The notes: generated by a model from the sequence alone, not told the origin. Positions 34,068 through 44,854 are shown, counted from the first letter of the stretch. The stretch: 64,000 nt of DNA from Nitrospirillum amazonense (GCF_007828035.1 NZ_VITV01000003.1:744001-808000); one strand, 5' to 3'. Program-made: numbers and translations.

Positions 34068-36599
34068 ATGCCCTTCGCCGTTGAGAGCGACCTGCTGCCC
34101 CGCGAGCTGATCCGCCTCGGCGCGCGTCCGGCTGGAAAGCGTGACGCCATTGGCGAGGCGGCACAGCTGCTGGTCGCCGCCGGGTGCGTCGACCCCGCCT
34201 ACGAACAAAGCATGGTCCGGCGGGAAGAGGTGGCCAACACCTTCCTGGGCCAGGGCGTCGCCATCCCCCACGGCCTGGGGGAGGATCGCCACCTGGTCCG
34301 CCGCAACGGCCTGGCCATCCTGCAGGTACCTGACGGCGTGGAGTGGAACGCCGGGCAACGCGCGCGCCTCGTGGTCGCCATTGCCGCCCAGTCCGACGCA
34401 CACATCACCATCCTGCGCCGCCTGACCCGCCTGATCCAGGACGGCGACCGGTTGGATCGTCTGTTGGTGACCACCGACGCCGGCGAGATCGCGGCCGCCC
34501 TGGGCCGCGAAACGCCCCCGGGCGAGCGGGCGGACCAAAACGCGGCCGGCGCGGCGGTGGGTGACCTCGCGCCCGGTTTCGACTGGACGGTGGATTATCC
34601 CAGCGGCCTGCACGCCCGGCCGGCCGCCCACTGGGTGGACACCGCCCGCCGCTTCGCCGCCCAGGTCCGGGTCCGCCACGGCGACCAAGCGGCGGACGCC
34701 AAGAACCTGATCGCACTGCTGCAACTGGGCCTGCGTGCCGGTGACACGGTGGTGGTGTCGGCCGCCGGCGGTGACGCCGCGGGGGCGATGGCGGCCATGC
34801 GCCAAGCCATGACCGGCCTGAGCGCCCAGGAAAAGATGGACGCGGCCCTGGCGGCCAGCCGCGCCCGCCAAGCGCCCCGCACCGGCTGGACGCCCCCGGC
34901 GCCGCTGACCGCCATCGGCGGCGTGCCGGCGGCGCCGGGACTGGCCATCGGCCCGCTGCATGTGCTGAAGGCGGCGGACCCGGTGGTGCCGGACAATCCC
35001 GCCGCCCTGGCGGAGGGGGGCAGCCTGCTGCAGGAGGCGTTGAGCCGCACGCGCCAACAACTCAAGGCGCTGGCCGACGACACCGCCCGCCGGCTGGGTG
35101 CGGCCGATGCCGGCATCTTCAAGGCCCAGGCGGAGTTGTTGAACGACACCGACCTGATCACCCTGGCCTGCCAGTTGATGGTGGACGGTCATGGCGTGGC
35201 CTGGGCCTGGAATCAGACGGTGGATCGCATGGCCAGCCGGTTGGCCGCGCTGGGCAATCCCGTCCTGGCCGCCCGCGCCGCCGATCTGCGCGATGTGGGC
35301 CGCCGGGTCCTGGGCCATATCGACCCTTCCCTGCGCGCCAACTCGCTGCTCGACCTGCCCGACACACCCTGCATCCTGGTGGCACCGGACCTGTCCCCAT
35401 CGGACACTGCCGGCCTGGACCCGGCCCGCGTGGTGGGCTTGGCCACGGCGTCGGGCGGCCCCACCTCACACACCGCCATCCTGGCCCGCACATTGGGCCT
35501 GCCGGCCCTGGTGGGGGGTGGCGCCGCCCTGCTGGAACTGGCGGATGGCACCAGCGCCATCCTGGATGGCCAGTCGGGACAATTGTACCTGGAACCGGGC
35601 GGCGCCGACCTGGCATCCGCCCGGCAATGGCTGGCGGTCAAGGCGGAGGCCCGCGCCCGCGAAGCGGAGGCCCGCGCCCTGCCCGCGCGCACCCGCGACG
35701 GCCACACCGTGTCCATCGGGGCGAACATCAACCTGCCCGACCAGGCGGCCTTCGCCCTGTCGCAGGGGGCAGAGGGCGTCGGCCTGATGCGCACCGAGTT
35801 CCTGTTCCTGGAAAGGGGCGAAAGCCCCAGCGAGGACGAACAGTTCGACATCTATCGCGCCATGGCCGTGGCCCTGGGCAACCGGCCGCTGATCGTCCGC
35901 GCCCTGGATATCGGCGGCGACAAGCAGGTGGTCCATCTGAACCTGCCGCATGAAGAAAACCCCTTCCTGGGGGTGCGCGGGGCCCGGCTGCTGCTGCGCC
36001 GGCCCGACCTGCTGGAGCCGCAGTTGCGCGCCCTGTATCGCGCGGCGCGCGCGGGCGCCAGCCTGTCCATCATGTTCCCCATGATCACCACGGCGGCCGA
36101 GATCATCGCCCTGCGCACGGTCAGCGAGCGCATCCAGGCCGAGGTCGAGGCGCCGGCGGTGCCGCTGGGCATCATGATCGAGGTACCCGCCGCGGCCCTG
36201 CAGGCCGAAAGCCTGGCCCGCCATGCCGACTTCTTCTCCATCGGCACCAACGATCTGACCCAGTACACCCTGGCCATCGATCGCCAAAACCCGCAGTTGG
36301 CCGCGCAGGCGGACAGCCTGCATCCCGCCGTGCTGCGTCTGATTCAGGCCACCGTGGCGGGCGCGGCCAAGCATGACCGCTGGGTTGGCGTCTGCGGCGG
36401 CATCGCCGGCGACCCCTTCGGCGCCGCCCTGCTGACCGGCCTGGGCGTGCAGGAACTGTCGATGACCCCGCGGGAGGTGCCGGCGGTGAAGGCGCGCCTG
36501 CGCGATAGCGATTTGACGGCGCTGCGCGCGCTGGCGGCCCAGGCCTTGGCTTGCGAGGCGGCCGAGGACGTGCGGGCGCTGGAAGGAGGCATGGCATGA
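34068..36599 (+). CDS. fruB: Fused PTS protein: fructose IIA, HPr and enzyme I
   Basis: 843-residue multi-domain phosphotransferase that moves phosphate from PEP to the fructose permease. Residues 1-146 are IIA-Fru with His68 (AIPHGLGEDRH). Residues about 170-255 are HPr with His182 (YPSGLHARPA). Residues about 283-830 are enzyme I with His468 (GGPTSHTAI) and the PEP-binding motifs (GVGLMRTEFLFL, then FFSIGTNDLTQYTLA, and VCGGIAGDP). One protein thus supplies all soluble steps. It is the first gene of fruBKA, with fruK overlapping by 4 bp. Confidence 0.96.
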   Translation: MPFAVESDLLPRELIRLGARPAGKRDAIGEAAQLLVAAGCVDPAYEQSMVRREEVANTFLGQGVAIPHGLGEDRHLVRRNGLAILQVPDGVEWNAGQRARLVVAIAAQSDAHITILRRLTRLIQDGDRLDRLLVTTDAGEIAAALGRETPPGERADQNAAGAAVGDLAPGFDWTVDYPSGLHARPAAHWVDTARRFAAQVRVRHGDQAADAKNLIALLQLGLRAGDTVVVSAAGGDAAGAMAAMRQAMTGLSAQEKMDAALAASRARQAPRTGWTPPAPLTAIGGVPAAPGLAIGPLHVLKAADPVVPDNPAALAEGGSLLQEALSRTRQQLKALADDTARRLGAADAGIFKAQAELLNDTDLITLACQLMVDGHGVAWAWNQTVDRMASRLAALGNPVLAARAADLRDVGRRVLGHIDPSLRANSLLDLPDTPCILVAPDLSPSDTAGLDPARVVGLATASGGPTSHTAILARTLGLPALVGGGAALLELADGTSAILDGQSGQLYLEPGGADLASARQWLAVKAEARAREAEARALPARTRDGHTVSIGANINLPDQAAFALSQGAEGVGLMRTEFLFLERGESPSEDEQFDIYRAMAVALGNRPLIVRALDIGGDKQVVHLNLPHEENPFLGVRGARLLLRRPDLLEPQLRALYRAARAGASLSIMFPMITTAAEIIALRTVSERIQAEVEAPAVPLGIMIEVPAAALQAESLARHADFFSIGTNDLTQYTLAIDRQNPQLAAQADSLHPAVLRLIQATVAGAAKHDRWVGVCGGIAGDPFGAALLTGLGVQELSMTPREVPAVKARLRDSDLTALRALAAQALACEAAEDVRALEGGMA

Positions 36600-37576
36600 G
36601 CATTGATCTGCACACCGTCACCCTGAACCCGGCCATCGACGAGACCGTCACCCTGGACGACTTGCGGCCAGGCCAGGTGCACCGGGCCGTGGCCGTGCGC
36701 CACAATGCCGGGGGCAAGGGCGTGAACGTGGCCTCCTGCCTGGCCGACTGGGGCCTGCATGTGGCTGCCACCGGGCTGCTGGGCATCGACAACACCGCCC
36801 CGTTCGAGGCGCTGTTCGCCGCCAAGGGCATCCTCGACCGCTTCTTGCGCGTGCCCGGCGAAACCCGCACCAACATCAAGCTGCTGGATCGCCACGACGG
36901 CCGCACCACGGACATCAACCTGCCAGGCTTGGCGGTAGCCCCGGAAACGGTGGAGCGGATCCAGACCTATCTCGAGGAATCCGTCGGCCCCGGCACCGTG
37001 GTGGTGCTGGCCGGCAGCCTGCCTGACGGGTTGCCCCCCGACACCTATGCCAGCATGGTGGCCGGCCTGGCCCATACCGGCGCCCGCGTTGTCTTGGACA
37101 GCAGCGGGGAGCCGCTGGCGCGGGCCTTGGCCGCCGACGTCCTGCCCTATTGCGTGAAGCCCAACCGACATGAGTTGGAGGGCTGGACCGGCCGGCCCTT
37201 GGCTCCGCCTGACTTGCTGGCAGCGGCGCGGCACCTGCAAGGGCATGGCATCCCCCTGGTGGTCGTGTCCTTGGGCACCGGCGGCGCCCTGTTCGTGGAC
37301 GGCGACACCGCCCTGCACGCCCAAGCCCCCGAGGTGCGGGGCAGCAGCACCGTGGGCGCTGGCGACGCGATGGTGGCCGGGCTGGCGGCCGGGCTGCATG
37401 CCGGCTTGGGATTGGAGGCGATCGCCCGCCTGGCGACCGGGTTCGCCGTGGCCAAGTTGGGCCGCGCCGGCCCCAACCTCCCCGGGGTGGAGATCGTCCA
37501 GGCCCTGGCCGACCAGGTCACGATGACACCCGCCGATGATTGGGCATCAACCACCGCGACGCATGCGCCGCACTGA
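36596..37576 (+). CDS. fruK: 1-phosphofructokinase
   Basis: Phosphorylates fructose 1-phosphate to fructose 1,6-bisphosphate; 326 residues, PfkB family. It begins [18 protein letters not shown] and shows [17 protein letters not shown] near the N-terminus. The C-terminal catalytic motif is [16 protein letters not shown], whose Asp is the base. The ATG at 36596 overlaps the fruB stop (ATGA). Confidence 0.96.
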   Translation: MSIDLHTVTLNPAIDETVTLDDLRPGQVHRAVAVRHNAGGKGVNVASCLADWGLHVAATGLLGIDNTAPFEALFAAKGILDRFLRVPGETRTNIKLLDRHDGRTTDINLPGLAVAPETVERIQTYLEESVGPGTVVVLAGSLPDGLPPDTYASMVAGLAHTGARVVLDSSGEPLARALAADVLPYCVKPNRHELEGWTGRPLAPPDLLAAARHLQGHGIPLVVVSLGTGGALFVDGDTALHAQAPEVRGSSTVGAGDAMVAGLAAGLHAGLGLEAIARLATGFAVAKLGRAGPNLPGVEIVQALADQVTMTPADDWASTTATHAPH

Positions 37577-37617
37577 AGGATGAAGGGCGGGCCGAAGACC
37601 CGGCCCGGGGAGGAACC

Positions 37618-39399
37618 ATGTCCACACTGTTGGCTGTAATCGGCGCCGGCGAAATGACCATTCACGCCCTGCTGGCGGCGGAGGCCCTGCGCAAGGCCGC
37701 CAGCAACGGGGGCCATACCATCGCCGTGGAGGTGCGTACCGGGCAGGGCGTCCTTGGCGCCTTGGAACCGGCGCAGATTCAGGACGCGCACGCCGTCCTG
37801 CTGGTGGGATCGGGCATCCTGGACGCTGACCGCTTTGGGGCACTGCCCCATCACAGCACCAGCATCGAGGCCGTCCTGGCCGACCCCGCCGCGGCCTTGG
37901 ACGCGCTGGTCCTGGCTGAACCGGAATCAGCCAAGCCGCATCGGGACAGGCGGGCCCAGGCCGCCGCACTGTCGAAAGCCGAGGGTCCACGACACATCGT
38001 GGCCATCACCTCCTGCCCGACGGGCATCGCCCACACCTTCATGGCGGCCGAGGGCCTGCAGCAGGGTGCCAAGACACTGGGGCACATCATCCGCGTGGAG
38101 ACGCAAGGATCGGTCGGAGCCCGCGACGGTCTGACGGACGACGAGATCGCCGCCGCCGACATCGTCATCATCGCCGCAGACCGCCAAGTGGATCTGGGCC
38201 GCTTCGCCGGCAAGCGGGTGTTCCAGTCGGCGACCAAACCCGCGATCTCCGATGGCGCCGGCCTTATCCAGCGGGCTCTCGCCGAGGCGACGCCCTTGGC
38301 CGGGGCGGAAGACGGCGCGCCGGACGAGGGGCGGGGCGCAGGCGCTTCGCCGCCGGCCGTCGCCGGAGCGAAGGCCGGGCGCGGCGGGCGCACGGGACCC
38401 TATAAGCATCTCATGACCGGTGTTTCCTTCATGCTGCCGTTCGTGGTGGCGGGGGGCCTGTTGATCGCGCTGGCCTTCGCGCTGGGCGGCATCTACGCCT
38501 ATGACGACGCCCACAAGGGCACGCTGGCCTACGCCCTGTTCCAGGTTGGGGCCAAGGGGGCGTTCGTGCTGATCGTGCCCGTGCTGGCGGGCTACATCGC
38601 CCATTCCATCGCCGACCGGCCGGGCATCGCGCCCGGCATGATCGGCGGCATGATGGCGGCCAATCTTCAGGCGGGCTTTCTGGGGGGCATCCTGGCCGGG
38701 TTCATCGCCGGCTACGGCACCGCCTTCCTGAACCGCCATATCCGCTTGCCCCGGACCCTGGAGGGCCTGAAGCCGGTGCTGATCCTGCCCTTGCTGGGCA
38801 CCTTGCTGACGGGCCTGCTGATGATCTACGTCGTGGGCGGGCCGACGGCCGGCGCGCTGGCCGCCCTGACCACCTGGCTGAAGGGCATGCAGGGCAGCAG
38901 CGCCATCCTGCTGGGCGTCCTGATCGGCGGCATGATGGCCTTCGACATGGGCGGCCCTATCAATAAGGCGGCCTACGCCTTTTCCACGGGCCTGATCGCC
39001 AGCCAGGTCTACACCCCGATGGCGGCGGCCATGGTCGCCGGCATGACCCCGCCCTTGGGCCTGGCCTTGGCCGCCCAAGTGTTCGCCAACCACTTCACGG
39101 CGGAGGAGCGGGAGACGCGCGGCGCCGCGGCGGTGCTGGGCCTGGCCTTTGTGACCGAGGGGGCCATCCCCTTCGCCGCCCGCGATCCGCTGCGGGTCAT
39201 CCCGGCCCTGGTGGCGGGGTCCGCCGTGGCGGGCGCCATTTCCATGGCCATCGGCGCGGAACTGCGGGTGCCCCACGGTGGCGTGTTCGTGCTGCCTATC
39301 CCCAACGCCGTCAGTCATGTCGGCGGCTATGTCGCGGCGCTGGCCATCGGCGCCGGGATCACGGCCGTCGCCCTGCGCGTCCTGAAGCGCCCGGTCTGA
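37618..39399 (+). CDS. fruA: Fructose PTS permease, IIB'-IIB-IIC
   Basis: 593-residue membrane permease. A degenerate IIB' domain (1-105) lacks the cysteine. The IIB domain (about 124-225) has the phospho-acceptor Cys133 in [18 protein letters not shown] Pro/Ala linker precedes IIC (about 260-590), which has around nine membrane helices (starting [20 protein letters not shown]) and the conserved [14 protein letters not shown] loop. The ATG at 37618 follows GGGGAGG; an earlier in-frame start overlaps fruK and is less likely. Confidence 0.95.
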   Translation: MSTLLAVIGAGEMTIHALLAAEALRKAASNGGHTIAVEVRTGQGVLGALEPAQIQDAHAVLLVGSGILDADRFGALPHHSTSIEAVLADPAAALDALVLAEPESAKPHRDRRAQAAALSKAEGPRHIVAITSCPTGIAHTFMAAEGLQQGAKTLGHIIRVETQGSVGARDGLTDDEIAAADIVIIAADRQVDLGRFAGKRVFQSATKPAISDGAGLIQRALAEATPLAGAEDGAPDEGRGAGASPPAVAGAKAGRGGRTGPYKHLMTGVSFMLPFVVAGGLLIALAFALGGIYAYDDAHKGTLAYALFQVGAKGAFVLIVPVLAGYIAHSIADRPGIAPGMIGGMMAANLQAGFLGGILAGFIAGYGTAFLNRHIRLPRTLEGLKPVLILPLLGTLLTGLLMIYVVGGPTAGALAALTTWLKGMQGSSAILLGVLIGGMMAFDMGGPINKAAYAFSTGLIASQVYTPMAAAMVAGMTPPLGLALAAQVFANHFTAEERETRGAAAVLGLAFVTEGAIPFAARDPLRVIPALVAGSAVAGAISMAIGAELRVPHGGVFVLPIPNAVSHVGGYVAALAIGAGITAVALRVLKRPV

Positions 39400-39420
39400 A
39401 GGCCGGGACCACCCAATCAA

Positions 39421-39441
39421 CACGGCCGCCTCAAGGCCGTG
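39421..39441 (+). terminator. Hairpin between fruA and the porin gene
   Basis: CACGGCC-GCCTCAA-GGCCGTG forms a perfect 7-bp stem with a 7-base loop, 21 bp after the fruA stop. No T-run follows, so it may attenuate rather than fully stop transcription into the porin gene. Confidence 0.4.
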
Positions 39442-39469
39442 CCCAGAAGAACCCAGGGAGGGATGATCC

Positions 39470-40795
39470 ATGCGTCACATCGCACCTTCGGTGCCGACCC
39501 CATTTTTGCGCCCTGTTGTGGAAACGTTTCCAGTCGCCGTCCTGGCCATGATGCTGTCCGGTACCGCCCTGGCCGCCGAACCAGGCACGGGCGAGACCAT
39601 TGACTGGCTGGCCAGCTACACGGGCGAGGCGGCAGCCAATCCCAGCGGCGGCATGCGCCAGGGGGCGGCCTATGCCGGCCAAATCCTGCTGGGCGCGGAC
39701 GTGAACCTGAACAACGCCATGGACTGGGGCGGGGGCACCTTGCATGTCGCCGCGGTGAACCGCCACGGCAGCAACCTGGCGGCCCAGTATCTGGGCAGCA
39801 CGACCTCGCTGCAGGAGATTTATGGCGCGCAGAACACGCGCCTGGCCCGCTTCACGGTGGAACAGTCCCTGCTGGACGGTCGTCTGGTGGTGGAGGGTGG
39901 GCGCACGGTGGCCAACATCAGCTTCCTCGGGTCAGCGCTGTGCGCCAATTTCCAGATCAACTCCGCCTGCGGCAACCCCACCTTCGTCTTCAAAACCAGC
40001 AGCTTCACCTGGTGGCCGGTATCCAGCTGGGGTGCCCACGCCACCGCCTGGCTGACGCCGACGGTCTATCTGCATGTCGGCGCCTACGAAGTGAACCCCA
40101 GCCACCAGTCCAGCACCGAGCATGGCTTCGATTGGGGCACGGCCACCGCCACAGGCGCCATCGCGCCGATGGCGCTGGGGTATCAGACGACGTTTGACAA
40201 CGACCGCTTGCCCCGCAAGTACGAAGTCGGCGGCTGGTACGATGGCGCCGATTATACCGACCCGCTCCGCGACGCGAGCGGACGCGCCGCCGTGGTCAGC
40301 GGCCAGCCCAACGCCACCCTGAACGGCCGATCAGGCGTGTTCTTCCGTTTCGAACAGATGGTGCTGCGCCCCGACGACACGTCGCAGCGGGGCTTGACCT
40401 TGTTCGGCGTGGCAATGACGGGCGTGAGTGGCCGGCTGATCGAAGACCATTTCCTGGAATTGGGCTTGGTCCAACGCGGCACCTTCGCGGGGCGCGACGA
40501 CGATACCATCGGCTTCGTCGTCAACCAGCAGAAGTACAGCCACGACGCCCTGGAAGCGTTGCGCCTGGCCCGCGCGGCGGCTGGCGGCCGCGGCACACCG
40601 GCGGATGACCAGATCATGATGGAGTTGAGCTATGGCGTGCAACTGGCCCGCGCCGTTCGCGTCCAGCCCAACCTGCAATATGTCATCCATCCAGACCAGT
40701 TCAGCGACCCCGCCCGCCTGCACAACGCCCCGGACGCTTTCGTCATCGGCTTACGGTTCGACCTGGACCTCGCGGCGCTGCTCCGGGGACGCTAG
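39470..40795 (+). CDS. OprB-family carbohydrate-selective porin
   Basis: 441-residue outer-membrane protein. The signal peptide (PVAVLAMMLSGTALAAEPG) ends near residue 37 after a longer than usual polar start. The mature part is a 16-strand-type OprB barrel with aromatic strands (GTLHVAAVNRHG, FTWWPVSSWGAHATAWLTP, YEVGGWYDGADY) and the C-terminal strand AFVIGLRFDLDLAALLRGR. It probably admits fructose or related sugars across the outer membrane. The start has a good GGGAGGG ribosome site. A perfect FruR-like operator lies within codons 17-21. Confidence 0.87.
   Translation: MRHIAPSVPTPFLRPVVETFPVAVLAMMLSGTALAAEPGTGETIDWLASYTGEAAANPSGGMRQGAAYAGQILLGADVNLNNAMDWGGGTLHVAAVNRHGSNLAAQYLGSTTSLQEIYGAQNTRLARFTVEQSLLDGRLVVEGGRTVANISFLGSALCANFQINSACGNPTFVFKTSSFTWWPVSSWGAHATAWLTPTVYLHVGAYEVNPSHQSSTEHGFDWGTATATGAIAPMALGYQTTFDNDRLPRKYEVGGWYDGADYTDPLRDASGRAAVVSGQPNATLNGRSGVFFRFEQMVLRPDDTSQRGLTLFGVAMTGVSGRLIEDHFLELGLVQRGTFAGRDDDTIGFVVNQQKYSHDALEALRLARAAAGGRGTPADDQIMMELSYGVQLARAVRVQPNLQYVIHPDQFSDPARLHNAPDAFVIGLRFDLDLAALLRGR
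39519..39532. promoter_or_regulatory. Perfect FruR-like operator inside the porin coding start
   Basis: TGGAAACGTTTCCA, a perfect 14-bp palindrome matching the operator upstream of fruB. It lies about 50 bp inside the porin open frame. It may be a roadblock operator for the porin. Confidence 0.6.
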
Positions 40796-41180
40796 CGCCC
40801 CGGTGGTGAATCGGCGCCGAAAGGCAGCCCCGAGCTTCCTCGCGTTCAACAGCCTGACAAATCGGCAGAATTGTATTGGGGCAGGGTCCCGACCGGCGCT
40901 GGTCAGGAGCATGCTCTTTTGCCCCTTCCTTTAGCGGCCAGGGGCCGGCCGCGGGTGGGCTGGACCGCCGCCACCGAGGTCATACCGCCCAATGCCGCTT
41001 GACTTCCCCGGGCCAAAGCCGACATCGTCAGGGTTAATCCCTGTGGGGGCGGCGGCGACCCCGGGGGCCGGCTTGACGCCTGAATCCACAGGGAAAAATA
41101 TAGAACAGGTGCACGTGTGTTTCCCAGCTGGACGCGCGGGTGCCCTGGTGAAGGCAGGTGCGGCAAGGCTGGGCGGCGAC
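40796..41180. other. Intergenic region between porin and LysR genes
   Basis: No convincing coding frame starts or ends here; the open frame that enters it from the LysR gene has no family similarity upstream of 41181. Short hairpins are possible (for example GACC-GGCGCT-GGTC near 40900), without a T-run. Confidence 0.5.
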
Positions 41181-42074
41181 ATGCGTTTGAAGGCGCTGGA
41201 GGTTTTTGTCGAGTTGGGTGAGGCGGAATCCTTCCGCCAGCTGGCCCGTGCACACGGGGTGAAGGCCAGCGCCATCAGCCGCCAGATCGAGGCGCTCGAA
41301 TACTATTTCCGCACGGAGCTTTTCGACCGCAACGCTGAAGGGATCACGCTGACCGAGTCCGGTCGGCTGCTGCTGGGGTATGCGCGCACCATCTTGGCCA
41401 ACGTGCGCGAGGCGCGCGCGGCAACGGACGAACTGCGGGGGCTGGAGCGCGGCAGCGTGACCATCTATGCCGCCGGGGCCCCGGCGGCCGGCATCCTGGC
41501 CCGCGTGGTGGCGGATCTGCACGTCCAGTACCCCGGCCTGCTTTTCCACATCGAGACGGCGAGCGCCAGCAACGTGTTCGACGCGGTGGAAAGCGGCAAG
41601 GCCGACCTGGGCCTGACCATGTTCTCGCCCGAGACCAGCAAGGTCGAAATCCGCCTGAGCAGCTATGTCGAGCACAAGATCATCGTAGCGCCCGGCCACC
41701 CGCTGGCCGGGGAGGAACGGGTGTCGCTGCGCCAGCTGGCCAGCGTGCCGCTGGTGCTAGCGGGGGCCAGCCATGGGTCGCGCATGCGGTTGAACCAGAT
41801 GGCGCGCGAAGCCCACGTGATGCTGGAACCGGTTTTCGAGAGCAGCTCCGTCGAGGTCCACAAGGAACTGGCTTTGCGCAAGGTGGCGGCCCTGGTGCTG
41901 CCCGTGATGTGCTGCCAGCGCGAAATTGAGACGGGACAATTGATCGCGCTGCCCTTTGAGGAGCGCGACGCGATGATCACCACGGTGGACCTTTGCTGTG
42001 CCCGCGGCCGGCGCCTGTCCTTCGCCGCGCGCAAGCTGTCGGCCGCCATCGGTCACGCGCTGGAGGGCGCCTGA
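41181..42074 (+). CDS. LysR-family transcriptional regulator
   Basis: 297 residues. The N-terminal winged HTH is LKALEVFVELGEAESFRQLARAHGVKASAISRQIEALEYYF, and the substrate-binding domain follows (about 90-297). The start at 41181 places MRLKALEVF at the N-terminus, as usual in this family. It converges on a TonB receptor gene with a shared terminator between them, so the target is not obvious from position. Confidence 0.88.
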   Translation: MRLKALEVFVELGEAESFRQLARAHGVKASAISRQIEALEYYFRTELFDRNAEGITLTESGRLLLGYARTILANVREARAATDELRGLERGSVTIYAAGAPAAGILARVVADLHVQYPGLLFHIETASASNVFDAVESGKADLGLTMFSPETSKVEIRLSSYVEHKIIVAPGHPLAGEERVSLRQLASVPLVLAGASHGSRMRLNQMAREAHVMLEPVFESSSVEVHKELALRKVAALVLPVMCCQREIETGQLIALPFEERDAMITTVDLCCARGRRLSFAARKLSAAIGHALEGA

Positions 42075-42089
42075 CGCGGGCAGCCCGGA

Positions 42090-42133
42090 GACGAAGGACG
42101 GGGGGGTGGAAACGCCGGCCCCCGTTCTTCGTC
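42090..42133. terminator. Bidirectional hairpin between LysR and TonB-receptor genes
   Basis: Fifteen-base arms (GACGAAGGACGGGGG and CCCCCGTTCTTCGTC) pair with one mismatch around a 14-base loop. It is placed between two convergent stops, so it probably terminates both. It lacks a T-tract on either side. Confidence 0.6.
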
Positions 42134-42145
42134 CCCCGGCCCCGG

Positions 42146-44509
42146 TCAGTAGGTGACCGAGAAGCGCACGCCCCAGGTGGCGGGCTTGCCGGCCAGCGCG
42201 ATGTTGTTGCCCGCGACGAAGAAGTTGCGGGTCACGTCATAACGCTTGTCGAAGATGTTCTTCCCGAAAAGCTTCAGGCTCCAGCGGTCGTCCTTGGGCG
42301 CCAGGGTCACGCTGGCATCGACCAGCGTGTAGCCGGCCACATTGTAGAGCGAACCGAAGATGGAGTTGTAGGTGCTGCGGCTTGAATAGGACATGTCCGT
42401 CGTCAGCCCGTAATCACCCAGGTTCCAGAGATAGGAAACCGACCCGTTCGAGGTGAACTTGGGCGCGAACTCGGTCTCGCCGACCCGGTTGGTCGGCACG
42501 CCGACATAGATCCCGCCCACCTTCACCGCGGTGCCGATGGTGGAGAACTCGTCGAACGAACCCTTGGCCAGGGCCAGCGATTCATTGATGCGCAGATTCT
42601 TGATCGGCTCCCAGATGAAGTCGGCCTCGCCACCGTACAGGTGGGATTTCGGCGCGTTGATGATGGAACCGACCAGGCCCGTCAGCGGGTTGACCACCGC
42701 CGACTGCACCTGCTGGTCGCGGTAATCATAATAGAAGGCCGAAATATTGAAGCGCAGGTGATATTCCGGCACCGCCAGCTTGTTGCCGATCTCATAGGCA
42801 AAGATCGTTTCCGGCTTGAAGGGCGTGGTGGAGGTCTGGGCGACGTTCGAGTTGTAGGCGGTGAAGCCGCCCGATTTGATACCCCGGCTGAACGAGACGT
42901 AGGCCATGTCGTCGTCGGTGAAGCGGTACTGGAGTTCCGCCTTGCCCGACGGTTCCAGGAAATCGGTATCGCGATAGGGCACGACGTTGCCGGGGTTGGT
43001 GACGACGCCGTTGTTGACGTAAAAGGCGCCGAAGTCGCGCAGTTCGCGCTTCTCGTATTCCAGGCGCAGGCCGCCGGTCAGGCTGAGCTTGTCGGTCAGG
43101 TCGTAGGTCACCTGGCCGAAGGCGCTGCCCGTGTTCACCGTCTGCCCGTAGGTGACGTTGCGGTCGAAGCCGTTCAGTTCGTAATAGCCGGTGGCGTAGC
43201 GATCGTGCAGGACCTGGTTGGCGTAATACAGGCCCGTCACCCAGTGCCAGTCCTGGTCCCCGGTCGAGGTGAGGCGCAACTCATTGGCGGCCACGTTGGC
43301 GCGCGTATCGAAATAGACATCGCCCGTGCTGCGGGGCGAGCCGTCGAAATTGTCGTACTCCTGCCGCGTGGCGTGATCGAAGCTGGCCAGGTCGGTCAGG
43401 GTGGCGAACTCGAAGTCCCAGTCTGCCCGCACGCTGGTGCCGACCGTGTCGATGTGGGAGAAGGGCTTGGTGGTGGGCGAGATGCCGATTTCCGAGGCGA
43501 ACTGCGGCGTCGTGCCCCATCCCGTGGCGTCCCGCGCGATATCGGCAGGATAGACCGGATACTGGCTGGGATATTTGGCGTTGAGCGCTGTCAGCGGGCT
43601 GAGGAGATAGGTGCCCGCCGCGTCGGAGCGATCGCGGCTCCAGTGGAAGTTCAGGCCCACACGCAGGTTGGAACCGCTGTCGTAATCCAGCAACGCGCGC
43701 AACGCCTGCCTGTCCGCGTCGCCCAGCGCCTCGCCGGTGTCGCGGTTATGCTGCCAGGCGCCCCCTTCCTGCACCTGCCCCGCCACGCGGAAGGCGAGCT
43801 TGTTGTTCAACGGGCCGGAGACGAAGGCATCCGACGTGACGGCGTCGAAGCTGCCGTATTGGACCGCGACGCCGGCCGTCATCTCCTTGGTCGGCTTATT
43901 CATGATGTAGTTGATGGCGCCACCCGTGGTGTTGCGGCCATAGAGCGTGCCCTGGGGCCCACGCAACACCTCGACGCGCGACACGTCGAACATGGCGCCG
44001 CTGCTGGCGAAGGGGACGGGGTAGGCCACCTCGTCGATATAGATGCCCACGGCCGGCGCATTGTTGCTGGCGTAGTCGTTGAAGCCCACGCCGCGGATCT
44101 GGTAGGCGGGCTGGCCGCTGCCGAACTGGGGCGTCACCTGCAGCGACGGCGTCAGGTATTGCAGGTCATAAACGTTCTGGACGTTGCGGTCGACCAGGTC
44201 GCTGCCCGTCACGACGTCGATCGAGGTGCCCACCCGCTGGGCGTTCTCCAGACGGCGGTTGGCCGTCACCAGGATGGTCTGGACATCGATTTCCTCCAGC
44301 CCGGCCCCCTTGTCGGCGGCCTGCTCCGCCGCCGGCGCCTGGTCGGCCGCCCGGGCGGCATTGCCCGCCAGGGCCAGCAGCAGCGCCAGCGCCGTGCCGG
44401 TGCGTAGCGCCGCCCGGTTCAATCCCGCGCTTCTTCCTTTGCCGGGCACGCCGCCACCGAAGTCATCGCGCCCCGGATGGGCGCCCTTATCAAGGACAAG
44501 GCTGTTCAT
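42146..44509 (-). CDS. TonB-dependent outer-membrane receptor
   Basis: 787 residues. A basic N-terminal stretch of about 35 residues precedes the hydrophobic signal core (TGTALALLLALAGNAARAA). The plug domain includes a TonB-box-like TILVTANRRLENAQR, then the RVEVLRGPQGTLYGRNTTGGAIN signature near residue 190. A 22-strand barrel ends with GKPATWGVRFSVTY, with the terminal aromatic residue. The substrate is unknown. It is divergent from the symporter/aminotransferase operon, suggesting it may import the same compound. Confidence 0.93.
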   Translation of the reverse strand: MNSLVLDKGAHPGRDDFGGGVPGKGRSAGLNRAALRTGTALALLLALAGNAARAADQAPAAEQAADKGAGLEEIDVQTILVTANRRLENAQRVGTSIDVVTGSDLVDRNVQNVYDLQYLTPSLQVTPQFGSGQPAYQIRGVGFNDYASNNAPAVGIYIDEVAYPVPFASSGAMFDVSRVEVLRGPQGTLYGRNTTGGAINYIMNKPTKEMTAGVAVQYGSFDAVTSDAFVSGPLNNKLAFRVAGQVQEGGAWQHNRDTGEALGDADRQALRALLDYDSGSNLRVGLNFHWSRDRSDAAGTYLLSPLTALNAKYPSQYPVYPADIARDATGWGTTPQFASEIGISPTTKPFSHIDTVGTSVRADWDFEFATLTDLASFDHATRQEYDNFDGSPRSTGDVYFDTRANVAANELRLTSTGDQDWHWVTGLYYANQVLHDRYATGYYELNGFDRNVTYGQTVNTGSAFGQVTYDLTDKLSLTGGLRLEYEKRELRDFGAFYVNNGVVTNPGNVVPYRDTDFLEPSGKAELQYRFTDDDMAYVSFSRGIKSGGFTAYNSNVAQTSTTPFKPETIFAYEIGNKLAVPEYHLRFNISAFYYDYRDQQVQSAVVNPLTGLVGSIINAPKSHLYGGEADFIWEPIKNLRINESLALAKGSFDEFSTIGTAVKVGGIYVGVPTNRVGETEFAPKFTSNGSVSYLWNLGDYGLTTDMSYSSRSTYNSIFGSLYNVAGYTLVDASVTLAPKDDRWSLKLFGKNIFDKRYDVTRNFFVAGNNIALAGKPATWGVRFSVTY

Positions 44510-44854
44510 CTGTCATCCCCAAACATGAATGGTCATAGGGGGGCTCCCCCTCTCTCAACCCGGGCGCTCCGCTGTTTTCTGGCGGTTTATGCGCCGTACC
44601 TGCCTGTTCGCATTCATGCTGCTGCAACGCACAATCGGGCGAAAGCACTTTGAGGCGGTCACCCTGTCGCATTTTCCGGGGCACGTCCTCTGCCGGTAAC
44701 CCCCTGCAATGACGGCCGATTTGCGCGACACCCTGTCCCGCAGGTGGTGCTAGGCGGCAGCGGGCGGGCACGGCATCCTTCGAGCATGGGCCGGCCCCCT
44801 TTCGCGGGTGCCCGCGTGGAGGTCGCCCCCAAACCAAGCCGGAAGGAGCCCCGC
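44510..44854. other. Divergent promoter region between TonB receptor and symporter operon
   Basis: No coding region is supported. It should contain promoters in both directions. GGAAGGAG ahead of 44855 is a strong ribosome-binding site for the small membrane protein gene. I could not recognise a specific operator. Confidence 0.5.
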
